Of a stretch of DNA of 64,000 bases, positions 32,311-43,274 are shown one piece after another. The DNA is from Aspergillus flavus (lineage: Eukaryota; Ascomycota; Eurotiomycetes; Eurotiales; Aspergillaceae): contig NC_092409.1 in NCBI RefSeq assembly GCF_009017415.1, positions 558,001 to 622,000 of the forward strand, read 5' to 3'. The notes under the pieces are model-generated. The model ran no database searches. It was not told the DNA's origin and saw nothing but the letters and a program-made list of their open reading frames with translations. A program made the position numbers and the translations under genes. Numbering within the stretch: the first letter of the stretch is position 1; each line of letters begins with the position of its first letter.

Positions 32311-34780
32311 ATGAAGCGTTCAACTGCAGAAGCCGGACCAGCCCCCAAGCGCAGTGCTTGGCAGCAGCCCGTGTCCTGTGAGTTCTGCCGTCTGAAAAAG
32401 GTTCGATGCGACAAGAAACGGCCGTGCTATAACTGTACTTCCAGAGGCTTTGATTGCGAATATGCTTCAGGTAAGATATCTCTTCTTCGAGTCTGTGTCT
32501 AATTTAAGTGATTTTGCCTGACGCAAGAGGATTAACGCCCTTTGAAAGTGATTAAACCTGTACAGTCCTCCTTAGGTTCGAGCAAGGACCCATCTGAGAA
32601 GCAACACCATAGTCTTATCCCAGATGACAAACTTGTATCCCTGGAACGGTGCGAGACCCTAACACTGTATTATGCCATTACTAAGACGATTGATAAAGAA
32701 ATGTTCGGGAAATCAACGACCGCCTTAAGAGAGTAGAAAGCGCTCTCCTTTCCACCTCCGGGCTAGGACAGGAGTTCCAAAGAACACCCCAATTTAGTCC
32801 TCCATCTTGTATGTTAGCAGAAAGTCATCATGGAGCAGACAGTCCCAAGACATGGGACAATCTTGAGGCCATTGCTTCTAATCCACACTCTGCTACCGAG
32901 CCGAGCTTTGGACAGCAACCAGCAAGGGGGATATCCATGAGCGATCCCAAATTTATTCTATTGAATGACAGAAAAGCTCCTGGAGAGGCATCTCCCAAAA
33001 CACTCCAGCATCATGACCCACCAACTACCGATGTACCGAACAATGTCAAGTGGAGAAACCTGCAAAGTCTTCTGCCTGATATTCATCTTGCTCGGCTACT
33101 TTTTGAACATTATGTTCAGACTGCGGACTGTCTGCACCGCGAGATTCATGTTCCTTCCACGCGCACTCTCCTGGAGGCCACTTATAATGAACTATCGGGA
33201 TCGATGATGGGGTTACATGAAACGATTATCTTGTTCCTTTCCATCTTCGCATCCAGCGCCTTTTATGTCTGCCATTCACACTCCCACTCAATATCTGACC
33301 AACTGAAGGATGCGTCGAAGTGGCACAATACATGGAAGGAGGCAGTCATATTTGGACTATTGCAGCCAGATGCAATACGCTCATCGTCACTAGTATCTCT
33401 GCAGACAATATTGATCATGACGTACTTATTATGGGACACGGAAGGCCAATCATCCATGTTCCATACCCTAAGAGGTATCGCACATTCGAAGGCAATTCAA
33501 ATGAAGATTCATCGCCTCGACGCGCATCATCCAACAGAAGATGACGACGTCATTGTAACAGAACTCAAGCGCCGTCTCTGGTGGCATCTTGCGTCTACTG
33601 ACTGGTTTGTTCGATCCTTTCATCTCAATTGTATATAGGACAATGCTAATGATGCGCTTCGAGGCTTGTTGCTAGTGTCCCAGGAAGCCAGGAGGGAATA
33701 TATAGCATCAACCCGAAGCTTATGGCGGTCAAATATCCCCTCAACATAGACGATGCCGATATCCGTGCCGACGGACCATCCCCAAATTCGCTACCCGAGG
33801 ACCAGCCAACATCAATGTCATTCTTCATCCAACGCATTAAGCTTGCTGAGCTATGTCGAGATATGGTCGATTCTATGCAAAACATCCACCAACGAACAGA
33901 TATACCAGATCACGAGCAGATCCGCCAGATTGTTGTATGGTTTAACTCATTCGAGGGAAACCTGCCATGGTATTTCCAGATGGATGAAGAAAACAGAAAT
34001 AAAACAGCAGTATTGGCTGCCCATCACCCCTATATTATCCGGCAAAGGCATGTGTTATTGTTTGGACTATACTCACGACTTGGCCGTTTGCTAAGGCCAC
34101 TTCTTATTCGAGGAGGGAGCCATCCATCTTGCTCTGATTTGGTCAATCTTGGAATAAGCTGCGCCGAGAAGTTATTGAATATTCGTCATACAGTCGAACC
34201 GGAAGATCTTTGCCCTTCCTTCCATTCACACAGTATTGACCAACACTCGTTTGGTGCCCTGCTTCTCTTGACCATTGATATTATGAGGGATAAAGATGAG
34301 CTTCGTGCACGGGACAGAAGGAAGAACTTGATTCGCGAATGCGAAATGCTGAGAGGAAAGCAGAGATCCTTGGGGGAGCCTACGAAAAACATGATCCGAG
34401 CGCTCGATCAATTAATAGGTATCATTCAGAAGCCACGTCTATCCTTACCGCGAGAATTTGTGGACGTGAATGGTAACCATCCTGGTCCAACGTCGACTTC
34501 AACGCCATATGATAGTGCCGGCCTTCCAACACAACCATTCTCATCTGAAGAAACCGAAATTCCAGGAAGCCAAACAGTGCCCACTGGGAAAGCAGATGAC
34601 CCAGAGGAGCATGCCCACATGTCTTTTACCTCAGCGGATAACTTTCCGTGTGCTCATGAGCATCCAGCCAACAATCCTGCGGGCCAGGATATCACCGAGC
34701 TCTGGACAGAACTGCTGAACAGTTTCCCTTATTCGCCAGGGTTTACATGGGAAGAGACATTTGACTGGACGTGGTCTTGA
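32311..34780 (+). CDS. Zn2Cys6 transcription factor with fungal-specific regulatory domain
   Basis: The ATG at 32311 begins a protein whose exon 1 (to 32470) holds the binuclear zinc cluster C-x2-C-x6-C-x5-C-x2-C-x6-C (starting CEFCRLKKVRC). A likely exon 2 starts at 32576 (GSSKDPSEKQHH). The segment NVREINDRLKRVESALL (from about 32700) is in another frame and needs either a very short 33-bp phase-correct intron (donor at 32669) or a frameshift. From there the frame runs to 33604, splices across 33605-33663 (GCTAAT branch) and continues to TGA at 34780. The middle region (HYVQTADCLHREIHVPS, LKRRLWWHLASTDW) is the fungal_trans domain. It is divergent from the MFS transporter, its probable target. 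The final residues are aromatic-acidic (FTWEETFDWTW), resembling an activation segment. Confidence 0.8.
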
Positions 34781-36375
34781 TGCTCCCAGGACAGGGAATG
34801 GATGCTCTAATCAAGATAAAATAAGTAATGTTACATAGGGTGTCACATGAGGCTTGCTTGATAAAGGTCCAAGGGGGGTGTGGGCCTCTGGCTCTATCCC
34901 ATGCTGGCACTGATTTGATAGTGGTTGAGCTGCTGCTTGATGCAGTATATACCTAATAGGATAAGTATACAACTTTATCTAAGTCCTGTACCCCTGGTGA
35001 TCTTTCCTTTGTCTCATTTTTACGGCCACTGATGGAATCAATTATATTCTAGTATTAGCATGTTCAGTAACATTGTTATGTCTAATTTGACTACTTCCGC
35101 CTGACAAGGAGATAGTGATATCGGCTTCTGATTTATATAACTTCTGTGACGTGTCTGCATACGACTGTGGGGTACTTTGGAAACAGCTGGGCTCAATCGC
35201 AGTGGCTGTATGTCCTAACGCCGCAAAGGCAAATATCACAGCTTCTGGAAAACTATGCATATTTTGAATGGCTATTGCTACAACTATGTTCGATCAACTC
35301 CGTATACCATATTGTCAAAAACTGTGATTGTGACTGATATGTGTGCTCCTGGCTGCCTGAGCAGTGGAATGCACCTGGCACAGTTTCCCTGGTGTGCAAC
35401 CGTATATAGCAGTGCTTTGTTTGTGCCGCGAAAGTAGCTTTTTGGAGCAAGTGGACATAAGGGCATTCATTCAGTGTGTACAGAGTATATTTGATACAAT
35501 CTCTAAAGTTTACAGATGTAACAACAAGGCCAATACCAATGCCGATGTTACAGCTTTGAAGGGTCCTGCAAAGTCTGTCCAGCATAGTATGTTTTGAGGG
35601 TGTTTTTACGCCTCGTCATATCGATTCTGGGTGCATTGATCAATAATGTCTTTTATGCCGATTGATTCGCTCTGTGTAAAAAAGGGAAATTAAAAACATA
35701 CAACAGGGGGGATTCGCTGGTAGCTACCCACCCAACTACTAATCTCCTGGCGTGTGGCTTACATACGGTCAGTGGTCGAGTGGATATATTTAAAGAGTGT
35801 GATCTAGTACGTAATCTTGGCGCTCGCGCGACTAGCGCTAGTATATTATAAACAGATATAATTCTATATAAACACTGACATTTCTAGTACAATTTTCTTT
35901 TTATAGTGCTAAGTAAACTACCTAGCAAGGAATCTATACAATTCTATTAGCCTTACGCCTCTTCTTGTAAAACAGTCCAATATCTTGGTATATACATTTC
36001 GCCACTATCTATAATAGACAGTAAGAATATCTGCGTCTGCTAATAACGACAAGTAGAGCTTTCACTGATCTAGTACCGCGTGAATTACACGTGATTCAGA
36101 CTAGACAGGCTACCAAGTTTAATAAACAGCTTCGATCAGGAGACGCGAGATCTATGCCTCCTATACTCCTATATACCGAGCCTTATGATGAAGATCGCAT
36201 CGTTGCTTGAGGCCAGCGATTGTTATGACACGAACTTGTCTTTGAGTCCTCGGAGTAGTTCGTCAGGTACCGCAGTGAATGATCAGACATTGGACTGCAG
36301 AACTTCCAATTGCAAGGTCTACCAGGTTAATTGGCCCAGGCACGATGACTGGGACCTTATGACGGTTATCTCCCA
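34781..36375. other. Gene-free stretch with 5S relic
   Basis: AT-rich 1.6 kb after the regulator. Apart from the 5S pseudogene, nothing is recognisable. Frames around 35250-35600 on both strands have no motif. Confidence 0.45.
35696..35773 (-). pseudogene. 5S rRNA pseudogene, 5'-truncated, copy D
   Basis: On the minus strand the 3' two-thirds of 5S rRNA is present (GTAAGCCACACGCC through GTTGTATGT and a T-run). Differences include GGGAGG to AGGAGA and GACCACC to AGCTACC. The 5' third is missing, as in copy C. Confidence 0.8.
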
Positions 36376-36530
36376 ATGCTTAATATATTACTTGATCAAG
36401 CTGATATCAATATCAATGCCAAAGATGTGGAAGGGAAAACTCCTATCTGGTGGGCAATCAATAATGGGCATTCCGCAGTCGTTAGTCGGCTCCTAGCGCA
36501 AAGCGGTCTGGAACTGGACGGTACCATTAG
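36376..36530 (+). pseudogene. Ankyrin-repeat remnant
   Basis: About 50 codons encode a canonical ankyrin unit (VEGKTPIWWAINNGHSAVV then RLLAQSG) preceded by the end of another repeat (MLNILLDQADININAKD). The frame then loses similarity. No start or flanking repeats are detected, so it is a fragment of a larger ankyrin gene. Confidence 0.65.
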
Positions 36531-36599
36531 AGGTCAGTCATTAAAGTATTATTATACTATGCAATCTATACCGAAGCCTATACTCGGCCTAAAAAGGTG

Positions 36600-37255
36600 A
36601 TGAAGACCTTTCGGGCCTTGTCGCAGTAGTGGCCGGGGGCGCACTCGGCATCGGACCAGTCTGCAACGTCTGAGCTGGTATATTATAGGTGCTTATTGAC
36701 TACAAAGGTACGAGGTTTCGGGTGCATTTGTGCTTAACGGTGCCCGGGTCATCATGATTTACCGCAAAGAACACCAAGGCCAAGCAGCACTCGACAAGAT
36801 CAAGGAGGAAGCAGGTAAAGACGCAAAGGTGGAGTGGGTTCCGTGCGACATGGGGAGTTTGTCCCAGGTCAGGGAAACCGCCTCCCACCTCGTTCGTAAG
36901 GAAGAGCGGCTTGACCCGGTGAGTGCATTGCCCTATTAGAAAGGTACAGGCTCGTGATGCTGACTTCCTATAGCTTATTCTATCCTCCAGTATCAACACA
37001 AACCAATACAGTAAGACATCTGATGGAATCGACCGCCATTTCCAAGTAAACTGGGTGGGCCAATTCGACCTGTGCAATCTGTTGTAACCACTGCTACGCA
37101 AAACTTCCAAGATGCCCCGACACACCTGCACCTCGAATTGTGTTCGAATCTTCCAGCCCGTACTGTCCGATGTTCGATTCCAGTCGATCGAGGAGATCAA
37201 TAACACACACCTTGGGCCGCTGGAGCTTTACGGATGACCACAGACTGTATAACAG
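36600..37255 (+). pseudogene. SDR pseudogene (retinol-dehydrogenase-like)
   Basis: Pieces of a classical SDR appear in order. Near 36625 is a glycine motif (VAVVAGGALGIG). Then at 36720-36920 come GAFVLNGARVIMIYRKE and VEWVPCDMGSLSQVRE. Near 36970-37090 there is a substrate-domain segment (HFQVNWVGQFDLCNLL) with in-frame stop TAA followed by PLLRKTSKMP. Beyond that is VFESSS-like sequence in a shifted frame and a further TGA. An intron-like gap lies between the glycine motif and YEVSGAF. Frameshifts and stops make it non-functional. Confidence 0.7.
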
Positions 37256-37741
37256 CGTTCCCAGTGACTCAACTTATATTCAACCTAGTGTTTAGTATTT
37301 GTACATCATAGAACTGACTGCAGGGCAGGGCTCCCAGTAATTCTATCTACCAGTAGCTAATGCACAGGGCAGGAACTAAGAGTTTGGTAAAACTAGTCGA
37401 GGCGTTAGTGGGAGCACCGATGCCTGTGAAATCGTCAGCGATAGTTAAGCCACCATATGACTTTGGACGGCCTGCTGTTTCAGATCAACCAGGCACGAGA
37501 TCGGTACGTTATAATGACGAGGATTATGCTCCCCAATGATGCTTATTGATGGATCATAGTTGGTCATCGTGCTTCGACAAGAAATCTAGATTTAGTTAGT
37601 CCGTTGTTCCAACGCGTGTCACAATGAACCCTAGGTAAGGACCCTCGATAGCTACCCGCAGATGTTGGCGTACTCCAGGGCATTTATTTGTAGCGGTCGC
37701 TCCTAGATCAATGGGAGCTTCCACGCTCGCGCAAGTTCAAA
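37256..37741. other. Intergenic, no gene seen
   Basis: About 490 bp without motif; the right part is the probable hemerythrin promoter. Confidence 0.4.
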
Positions 37742-38471
37742 ATGGTATATCGCCCCCTTGGTTTCACTCGCCCTCTCAAGCAACTGGACGCTTCTCAAAT
37801 CACACGACGACTGATATCCAATTCACGCATCGCCATGGCGGCTCGCATCGTTGACACTATCAAAACGGATCATCGAGAGATCGTGGACTACTACAGCAAA
37901 GTTCTCAATTCCACCTCGAATAAGGAGAAGGTGCAGTGGCAGAACCAGTTCACCTGGGAATTAGCCCGCCACTCTATCGCCGAGGAGCTAGTGGTTTACC
38001 CCCAGCTGGAGAAAAAGCTCGCTGATGGTCGGGCTATGGCAGAGAAAGACCGTAATGAGCATCAGACGGTAATAAACCCTGCAGTCCCGTCTTACAGATA
38101 TAGTTCGCTAACCATTCAATGTAGGTCAAAGAGCAGCTGAAGGAATTCCAGAACATGAAGCCATCTGATCCCGAGTTTGAACAAACCATCAAAGCCTTGA
38201 TGCAAAGGATCTTTACCAACACATCAAGGAAGAGGGGAGTCAGGATCTTTCTAAACTGGAAGACGCCATAACCGAGGAGGAAAGCAAGCACCTGACCAAG
38301 TCGTTTGGCAGAACGAAGATGTTTGTTCCATCACGCTCCCACCCCAGCGCTCCTGACAAGCCTCCCTTCGAGACTGGAGTTGGACTTATGACTGCCCCAA
38401 TCCACCAGCTGGCTGATCTCTTCCGCAAAGGGCCTCACACCTCTGGCATGCCCAATCCATCGACGAAGTAG
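37742..38471 (+). pseudogene. Hemerythrin HHE-domain gene with internal frameshift
   Basis: Exon 1 (37742-38068) and exon 2 (from 38125) join across a 56-bp intron. The protein opens with a possible mitochondrial-type N-terminus (basic, RRLISNSRIAMAARIV) and then an HHE cation-binding domain: TDHREI (His ligand), WELARHSIAEELVVYP (H..E), and DRNEHQTVKEQL (E.H). At about 38200 the frame must shift: ...TIKALM continues as KDLYQHIKEE only if two bases (CA) are removed from ATGCAAAGGAT. The downstream frame then runs well (HIKEEGSQDLSKLEDAIT) to TAG at 38471. No GT..AG intron explains it. Hemerythrin-like proteins bind di-iron/oxygen or metals. This copy is either recently inactivated or carries a sequence error. 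Confidence 0.7.
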
Positions 38472-39151
38472 CCTACTAGACACTCTTCGCGCGGCCAGAC
38501 TGTTATGTATATGGCGCCAATGGGGTTTTATTTCTTTCCACTGTCACTGGGATTCGTTGCTTGATTTATGGCGCCCAAAGTTCCCTTTTCTTGGTCACGT
38601 CAAAATGCGGGAGTCTGAATTACCGCGTATAATGCCACTTGATCTGGACGGTTGCAAGGACTTGAAGTCATCTTAAACTATCGAAAATGACGGCCATATT
38701 TATGATCAATCTTGACCGCTAAAATAAACCCTGTATCCTGCAGCTTGAACATCGGAAAGGGCGTATGTCATATCTTGGTTTTTCCTCGCTCGCATTATTC
38801 CGGGCGCCTTCAGCATCGCCTGAAGCTGATGTACCACCAGTTTACAGGGTTCCTCAGCGCCAAATCGATTCTCGCGATCAGTCTGGAAGACCTTTTCATT
38901 CCATGTACATCTAACTACACCATTACGCCTTGCTACAGCTTGACAGAGCGCGCCTCGCCCTGCCTACTAGGAAGCTCTGCTCGTTCGCTCTGAGTCTCCT
39001 TCGTGCAATTGTCCTCAGAACCTAAGATTTCGCCCCACGACTCTGCTTGTGAAATATTCACTCTCGCCGTATGTTCCAGTCATGCTAGAAGTTGGGTTCC
39101 AAGCATGTGCATTTAGTATGGCTGCACACGCGGAACCCTGCCAGCAGTTTA
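38472..39151. other. Intergenic, no gene seen
   Basis: The region between the convergent hemerythrin and membrane-associated genes. A frame at 38712-38993 has no motif. Confidence 0.45.
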
Positions 39152-39663
39152 TCACCCCTGTAGCCATCTATCCGCAAAGTAACCGGTCACAAACGCGAGA
39201 ACCGCCATATGAAGAATGTCGATAATCTGCTCGTTGACTGGCCACGTCCTACGGCCCGTCAGTGTCGGCACCAGGCACACTTTTGCGTGCATATGGTCGT
39301 GTGAACTCACCATGGAAGCGCGCCGACACCCGTCGCATTCTCCAGTGTCTGGTCGATCATCAGCCGTACCGATATGAACATAAAATCTGAAAAAGGCCCA
39401 CGAATCCCGTTTGCGCTCATGGGGGCTCTGACTATAGCTGCAGCTGCTCCCTGGCCATAGTGCATTGCCATGTTCAGTCCGAAGCGCTCAGAATCGGGCC
39501 TTGTAGGCAGCGAAAGCAGGCGTTCCAACGTATGCCCCGGGACATATGAACTCGGTCTGCCAGTGAAATATTGCTCAATCTTCTCTCCAACCGTTGAGAA
39601 CTGAGTAAGACGATTAAAGGATGCTTTACGCAGCAACACCGAGCAGCCCTGCCCCGCAGCCAT
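39152..39663 (-). CDS. Conserved fungal membrane-associated protein, unknown function
   Basis: Two exons (39663-39311 and 39248-39152), joined across a 62-bp GTGAGT..GTAG intron, give 149 aa. The splice restores ALPWTWPVNEQIIDIL. Conserved-looking blocks TGRPSSYVPGHTLERLL, FGLNMAMHYGQGA, GIRGPFSDFMF and DQTLENATGVGALPW recur, in my memory, across an uncharacterised Pezizomycotina family. Predicted amphipathic or membrane helices are around residues 70-85, 95-108 and the C-terminal FVTGYF segment. No catalytic motif is seen. Known family members are somewhat longer at the N-terminus, so this copy may be N-terminally short, although the ATG is well placed. Confidence 0.7.
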
Positions 39664-40120
39664 AGATGATGCAGCTACCTAGCGAAACTAGCCGCGATGG
39701 CTATTCGGGAACGGTTATGCGACGAGACATACTATGCATGTGGATAGATGTCTAAGGGAATGATCACACAGTGACGGAAATTTTGCTTTTAGTCGCATGC
39801 AGCGAACAAATTCTATATATCAGCGGATGTTGTCACGACGACGTACGGACAAGGTCAACCATTGAGTCACAGATAGCAAGTTTAGTGAGAAATGAAAAAC
39901 TTTTCGTTCACAAAACCCCCACCCCTGGCCGACTGATCACCGTTTCCGCTTTTTATGACTATGCTTCGGATGGAGATCCTGCGCGTACACCTTGAAGAAA
40001 TGCGAGGCTCACTCGCTGCCTGATATAAACACCAGATTGAGATTTTGTATTTTCGAACTCTAGTTCAGGCGAAAGCCGGGAGGACCGGTCGTCCAATTTC
40101 GTATTGAGTGAAACGGTCAT
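39664..40120. other. Intergenic, no gene seen
   Basis: 457 bp; nothing recognisable. Confidence 0.4.
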
Positions 40121-40820
40121 CTAACGGACATTCCACGGCACTTTTGAACATGCAGGAGCATATAGTGATTCGATTGACTGCCTCATCAGAAGGGTCAGCT
40201 GGACAAAAGAAAGACAATAACGCGAAGTATCAAGTATGGGGCCACAGCTCCCTTCTGGGCTTGTCTGCAGGCCATCATGTACAATTATCGACGTTCCAGA
40301 TACCTCGGGATTCTGTCCATGCTGTTGGTGCTGGACCAGCGATGGATGCGGACCGATTAATTGACTGGAATCTCTATACTCTCTGATCAATGCTGGGCCA
40401 CTTACTTCCCACATTGCGTTGTCCCCAAAGGGCAATGGTAGAGGAGTAGTAATGAAATCGGTGTTCACACTAGGGCCGCGGCCGGTCTTTAGACAGAGGG
40501 TGATATCTAATGTGTATAGAGACCACCAAACCCAACAGAGATTCTTCCTGGAGGTGAGTGAAACGTCGGGACTTTCGTTTCGAAGATGTATCCCCGTTGT
40601 GATAGCGGACCGCATGGACAAACCGCAGAACCTCCACGACCTAACCATAGTAAATTTAGCACAGTGCAGAGCTGAACAGGAGCATATCATACCTGTTAAC
40701 TTGGCCAATCGACAGCAGATAAAATGACGTCAGACTCTCAACTTGCACTTGCTGAAGGTCATTTATGGAGTGTGCAAAAGACCAACAATGTGGATCCTCG
40801 CGGTTCTTTGGTTTTAGGGA
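40121..40820 (-). pseudogene. Remnant of fungal transcription-factor regulatory domain
   Basis: On the minus strand a fungal_trans-like core is visible. QVESLTSFYLLSIGQVNR is followed by an intron (GTATGA..GGTTAG) and SWRFCGLSMRSAITTGIHLR, then VWWSLYTLDITLCLKTGR and FITTPLPLPFG. These match the helical core of Zn2Cys6-factor regulatory domains. No zinc cluster or start lies upstream (40820-41200 has stops in all frames), and similarity fades after about 40350. It is therefore an isolated middle portion. Confidence 0.65.
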
Positions 40821-42324
40821 CAACAAGAATCAGAATAAGGTGAGATCCGAGGGGCTCGGCATATCACATGCGAGTGATGTGATTATTCCGAATCATCCAG
40901 CCGAGACCAATTTACCCTGTTTCAACCTTTTTGGAAAGGCAATATACTTCCAGACCTTACCTGCAGCTAATGCCCAAATGCCCTCCAAATCATCGGCTGG
41001 TGCCGGGCTCCAACGGGCAAAGGCTTGAAATGAGGGCTATCCAGGCAACACTGTGGACTATTAGCTCGTGCGGACGTCCTATTGTGAGCCATCACTGCGC
41101 GCAACATGCATGCTGGAAGGAAACTACTATTCATAGTGACAGAGCTCAGCGATGCGAATCGGAGATTTGACTGTCAGCTGCGTTGAATACTGCTACCACG
41201 CCGACAAAGGTGTTTTGAATGCAGTCCGAGCCGCCACTGTTGTTCCCCAGCTGATCTACTTCCTATGCCATCAGACTCTCACCACCCTCGATACTAGGGA
41301 TGCATTCGGCACTTCGGCAAAAACTTTGGTGAACGGTTTGTACAAGGCGGCAGGCACATAAGTAACCGGAAAAGGTACCCGGACAACGGTTGGGCCGGCT
41401 ACATGCAACAGACCAGAGGCAGCGCCCTGGTGCTCACTGCAGCGGCAGTGTCCAATGCCACACTTAGGAAGGCATATACCCGCGATGAGAATTGACTTTG
41501 ACGGTATACATGGTTCATCGGAGCATTGTTTCTTTTTGCCCGTATACTTTCCTGCCCGGCTTGGTAGTTTCCTTACGGGTCACGACCCGATAACTCATCA
41601 CCATGCGGAATAAAGCAACCTTCCCCGATAATTTAACAGCTTTGGCCTCGAACTCGAGACTAACTTCCCTGAAAAGAAAGGAGCTCATGACGTCGGCTCA
41701 GATATGCGCCTTGTATACGGATGAAACCAGCCCCACGTGCCGCGTGGCTGCAATTAGCTCTCAATCATCCCGTTGGTTGTTATAAAAGCCAGAGTTTTCT
41801 GATCTTTACCCAGTCTTACCGGGGCTCACGGTTCACTCTTCCGCTAGAGAGGCAGTTAGTCTATGTCAGGTGTCAGATTTCAAGCGATCGCATTAGAGCC
41901 TTTAGAAATTATGTTTGTTTCCCGTGAAGTCTGTTATACTGGTATGTTATACTCCTCCCTCTCGTAGGTGCATATATTGCCCCCCACTTTTTGTAATGGC
42001 CCTAGAAACGGGTTAAACGGATGGCACTCGCAGGTGTTGTTCTGAGTCAGCTGAATCCACTCCACCTTCGGTCTCGGTTTCGGGTTCGGTACTGAATAGG
42101 GAAATAATCGACATCCGTGTTGTGGACGAACCGAGCCCCTTGAGGGACTAGGTAGGTACTGGATTGCAGAACTTCAACACCTGTAGCAGCAAATATAAAA
42201 AGGTAACTCAATCATCGTGCGTAAATGAATCGTCTCGACCAAAGAGCCAGCATATATCCACGTTGACGCCACTATCCTCGCCGCGCTATACCCTGCAGCA
42301 CCATACGAGTTCAAGTCCGGACAT
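40821..42324. other. 1.5-kb gene-free stretch
   Basis: Possible further debris of the transcription-factor remnant at its left end. Frames at 41152-41361 and 41603-41785 have no motif. The right end is the promoter of the seven-helix gene. Confidence 0.4.
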
Positions 42325-43171
42325 ATGACAATGCCAGACGAAGGCCTTTCCGTTGCATGGATCACGTTTTATGCGATAATGATCCTTCCTAGTTTCTATT
42401 GCCTATACATTCATGGCCGACATGGTCTCTCGGGCTGGCTATACGTCGTTATACTGTGCGTTCTTCGACTAGCAGGTAATGGGATGTTACTGCGTGCGTC
42501 TTGGGAGAATAAAATAAATACGACAGCAATGGTGCTTAACGGCATCGGTCTTTCGCCACTAGTGATGGCTGCTTTGGGTCTTCTTCAGGAGGCGTATGTA
42601 GCGTCTGCTTCAGTTGAATTGATCTGTGGGGTGTTTGAAGGCTAATATGCATTGAGCAGAAATCATTCCATCAAGCGAAGTCTGCACTGGGCTCTAGGGC
42701 CACGAGGCGTTATGGGCACACATATCTTGCTTATTACCGGAGTTGCCCTAGCTGCTGCAAGCAAGAATAATTTGGCCACTTTGAAAACTGGGGTGATCAT
42801 ATTCTTGTTAGGTTGGACAATTTTAGCTGCGCTCACCATTCTGTCACACCGGATGGCTCAAGACAGATTGTCAGACGAAAAGAAGGTAGTTACTACTCCG
42901 AAGTGAACAGGCGTCAACGTCTCACTGATTATTGAAACAGCTTCTATTGGGCATGACCGCCGCAGTTCCCATTATAGGAGTTCGCGTGATCTACACAGTT
43001 GCGTCCGTATTCACCCACTCACGGGTGGACGGGGGTAGTCTTCCTGTAAGAGTCATCCTTGGGATGCTACCTGAATTCTTGGCCATACTCCTCTATATAT
43101 CTGCTGGTATCATGACTCGGGGCCTAGCTAGCGTTCGTTGCCGAACAAGCATCAGGGGTGAACTGATGTAA
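42325..43171 (+). CDS. Seven-helix fungal integral membrane protein (DUF7702-like)
   Basis: Three exons (42325-42593, 42660-42885, 42941-43171) give 241 aa in phase (donor GTATGT with GGCTAAT branch; second donor GTAGTT). Hydrophobic helices alternate with short loops. Features characteristic of the family are the GWLYVVILCVLRLAGN segment (TM2), IGLSPLVMAALGLLQEA (TM3), the post-splice HSIKRSLHW loop, and a last helix with GMLPEFLAILLYISAG. This family of small polytopic fungal proteins is uncharacterised; an RTA1-type lipid exporter is the closest alternative. It is encoded convergently with and 103 bp from the 3' end of the minus-strand Zn2Cys6 regulator. No lesion is seen. Confidence 0.74.
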
Positions 43172-43274
43172 GCGACTAGATTACTGTGCGCTCTTATATC
43201 ACAACCAGTTGGAACCCAGTTTGGCCTCTGGGCGCGTATAGACGCTTTGGCTGTGAGATACACGGAGCATGCCT

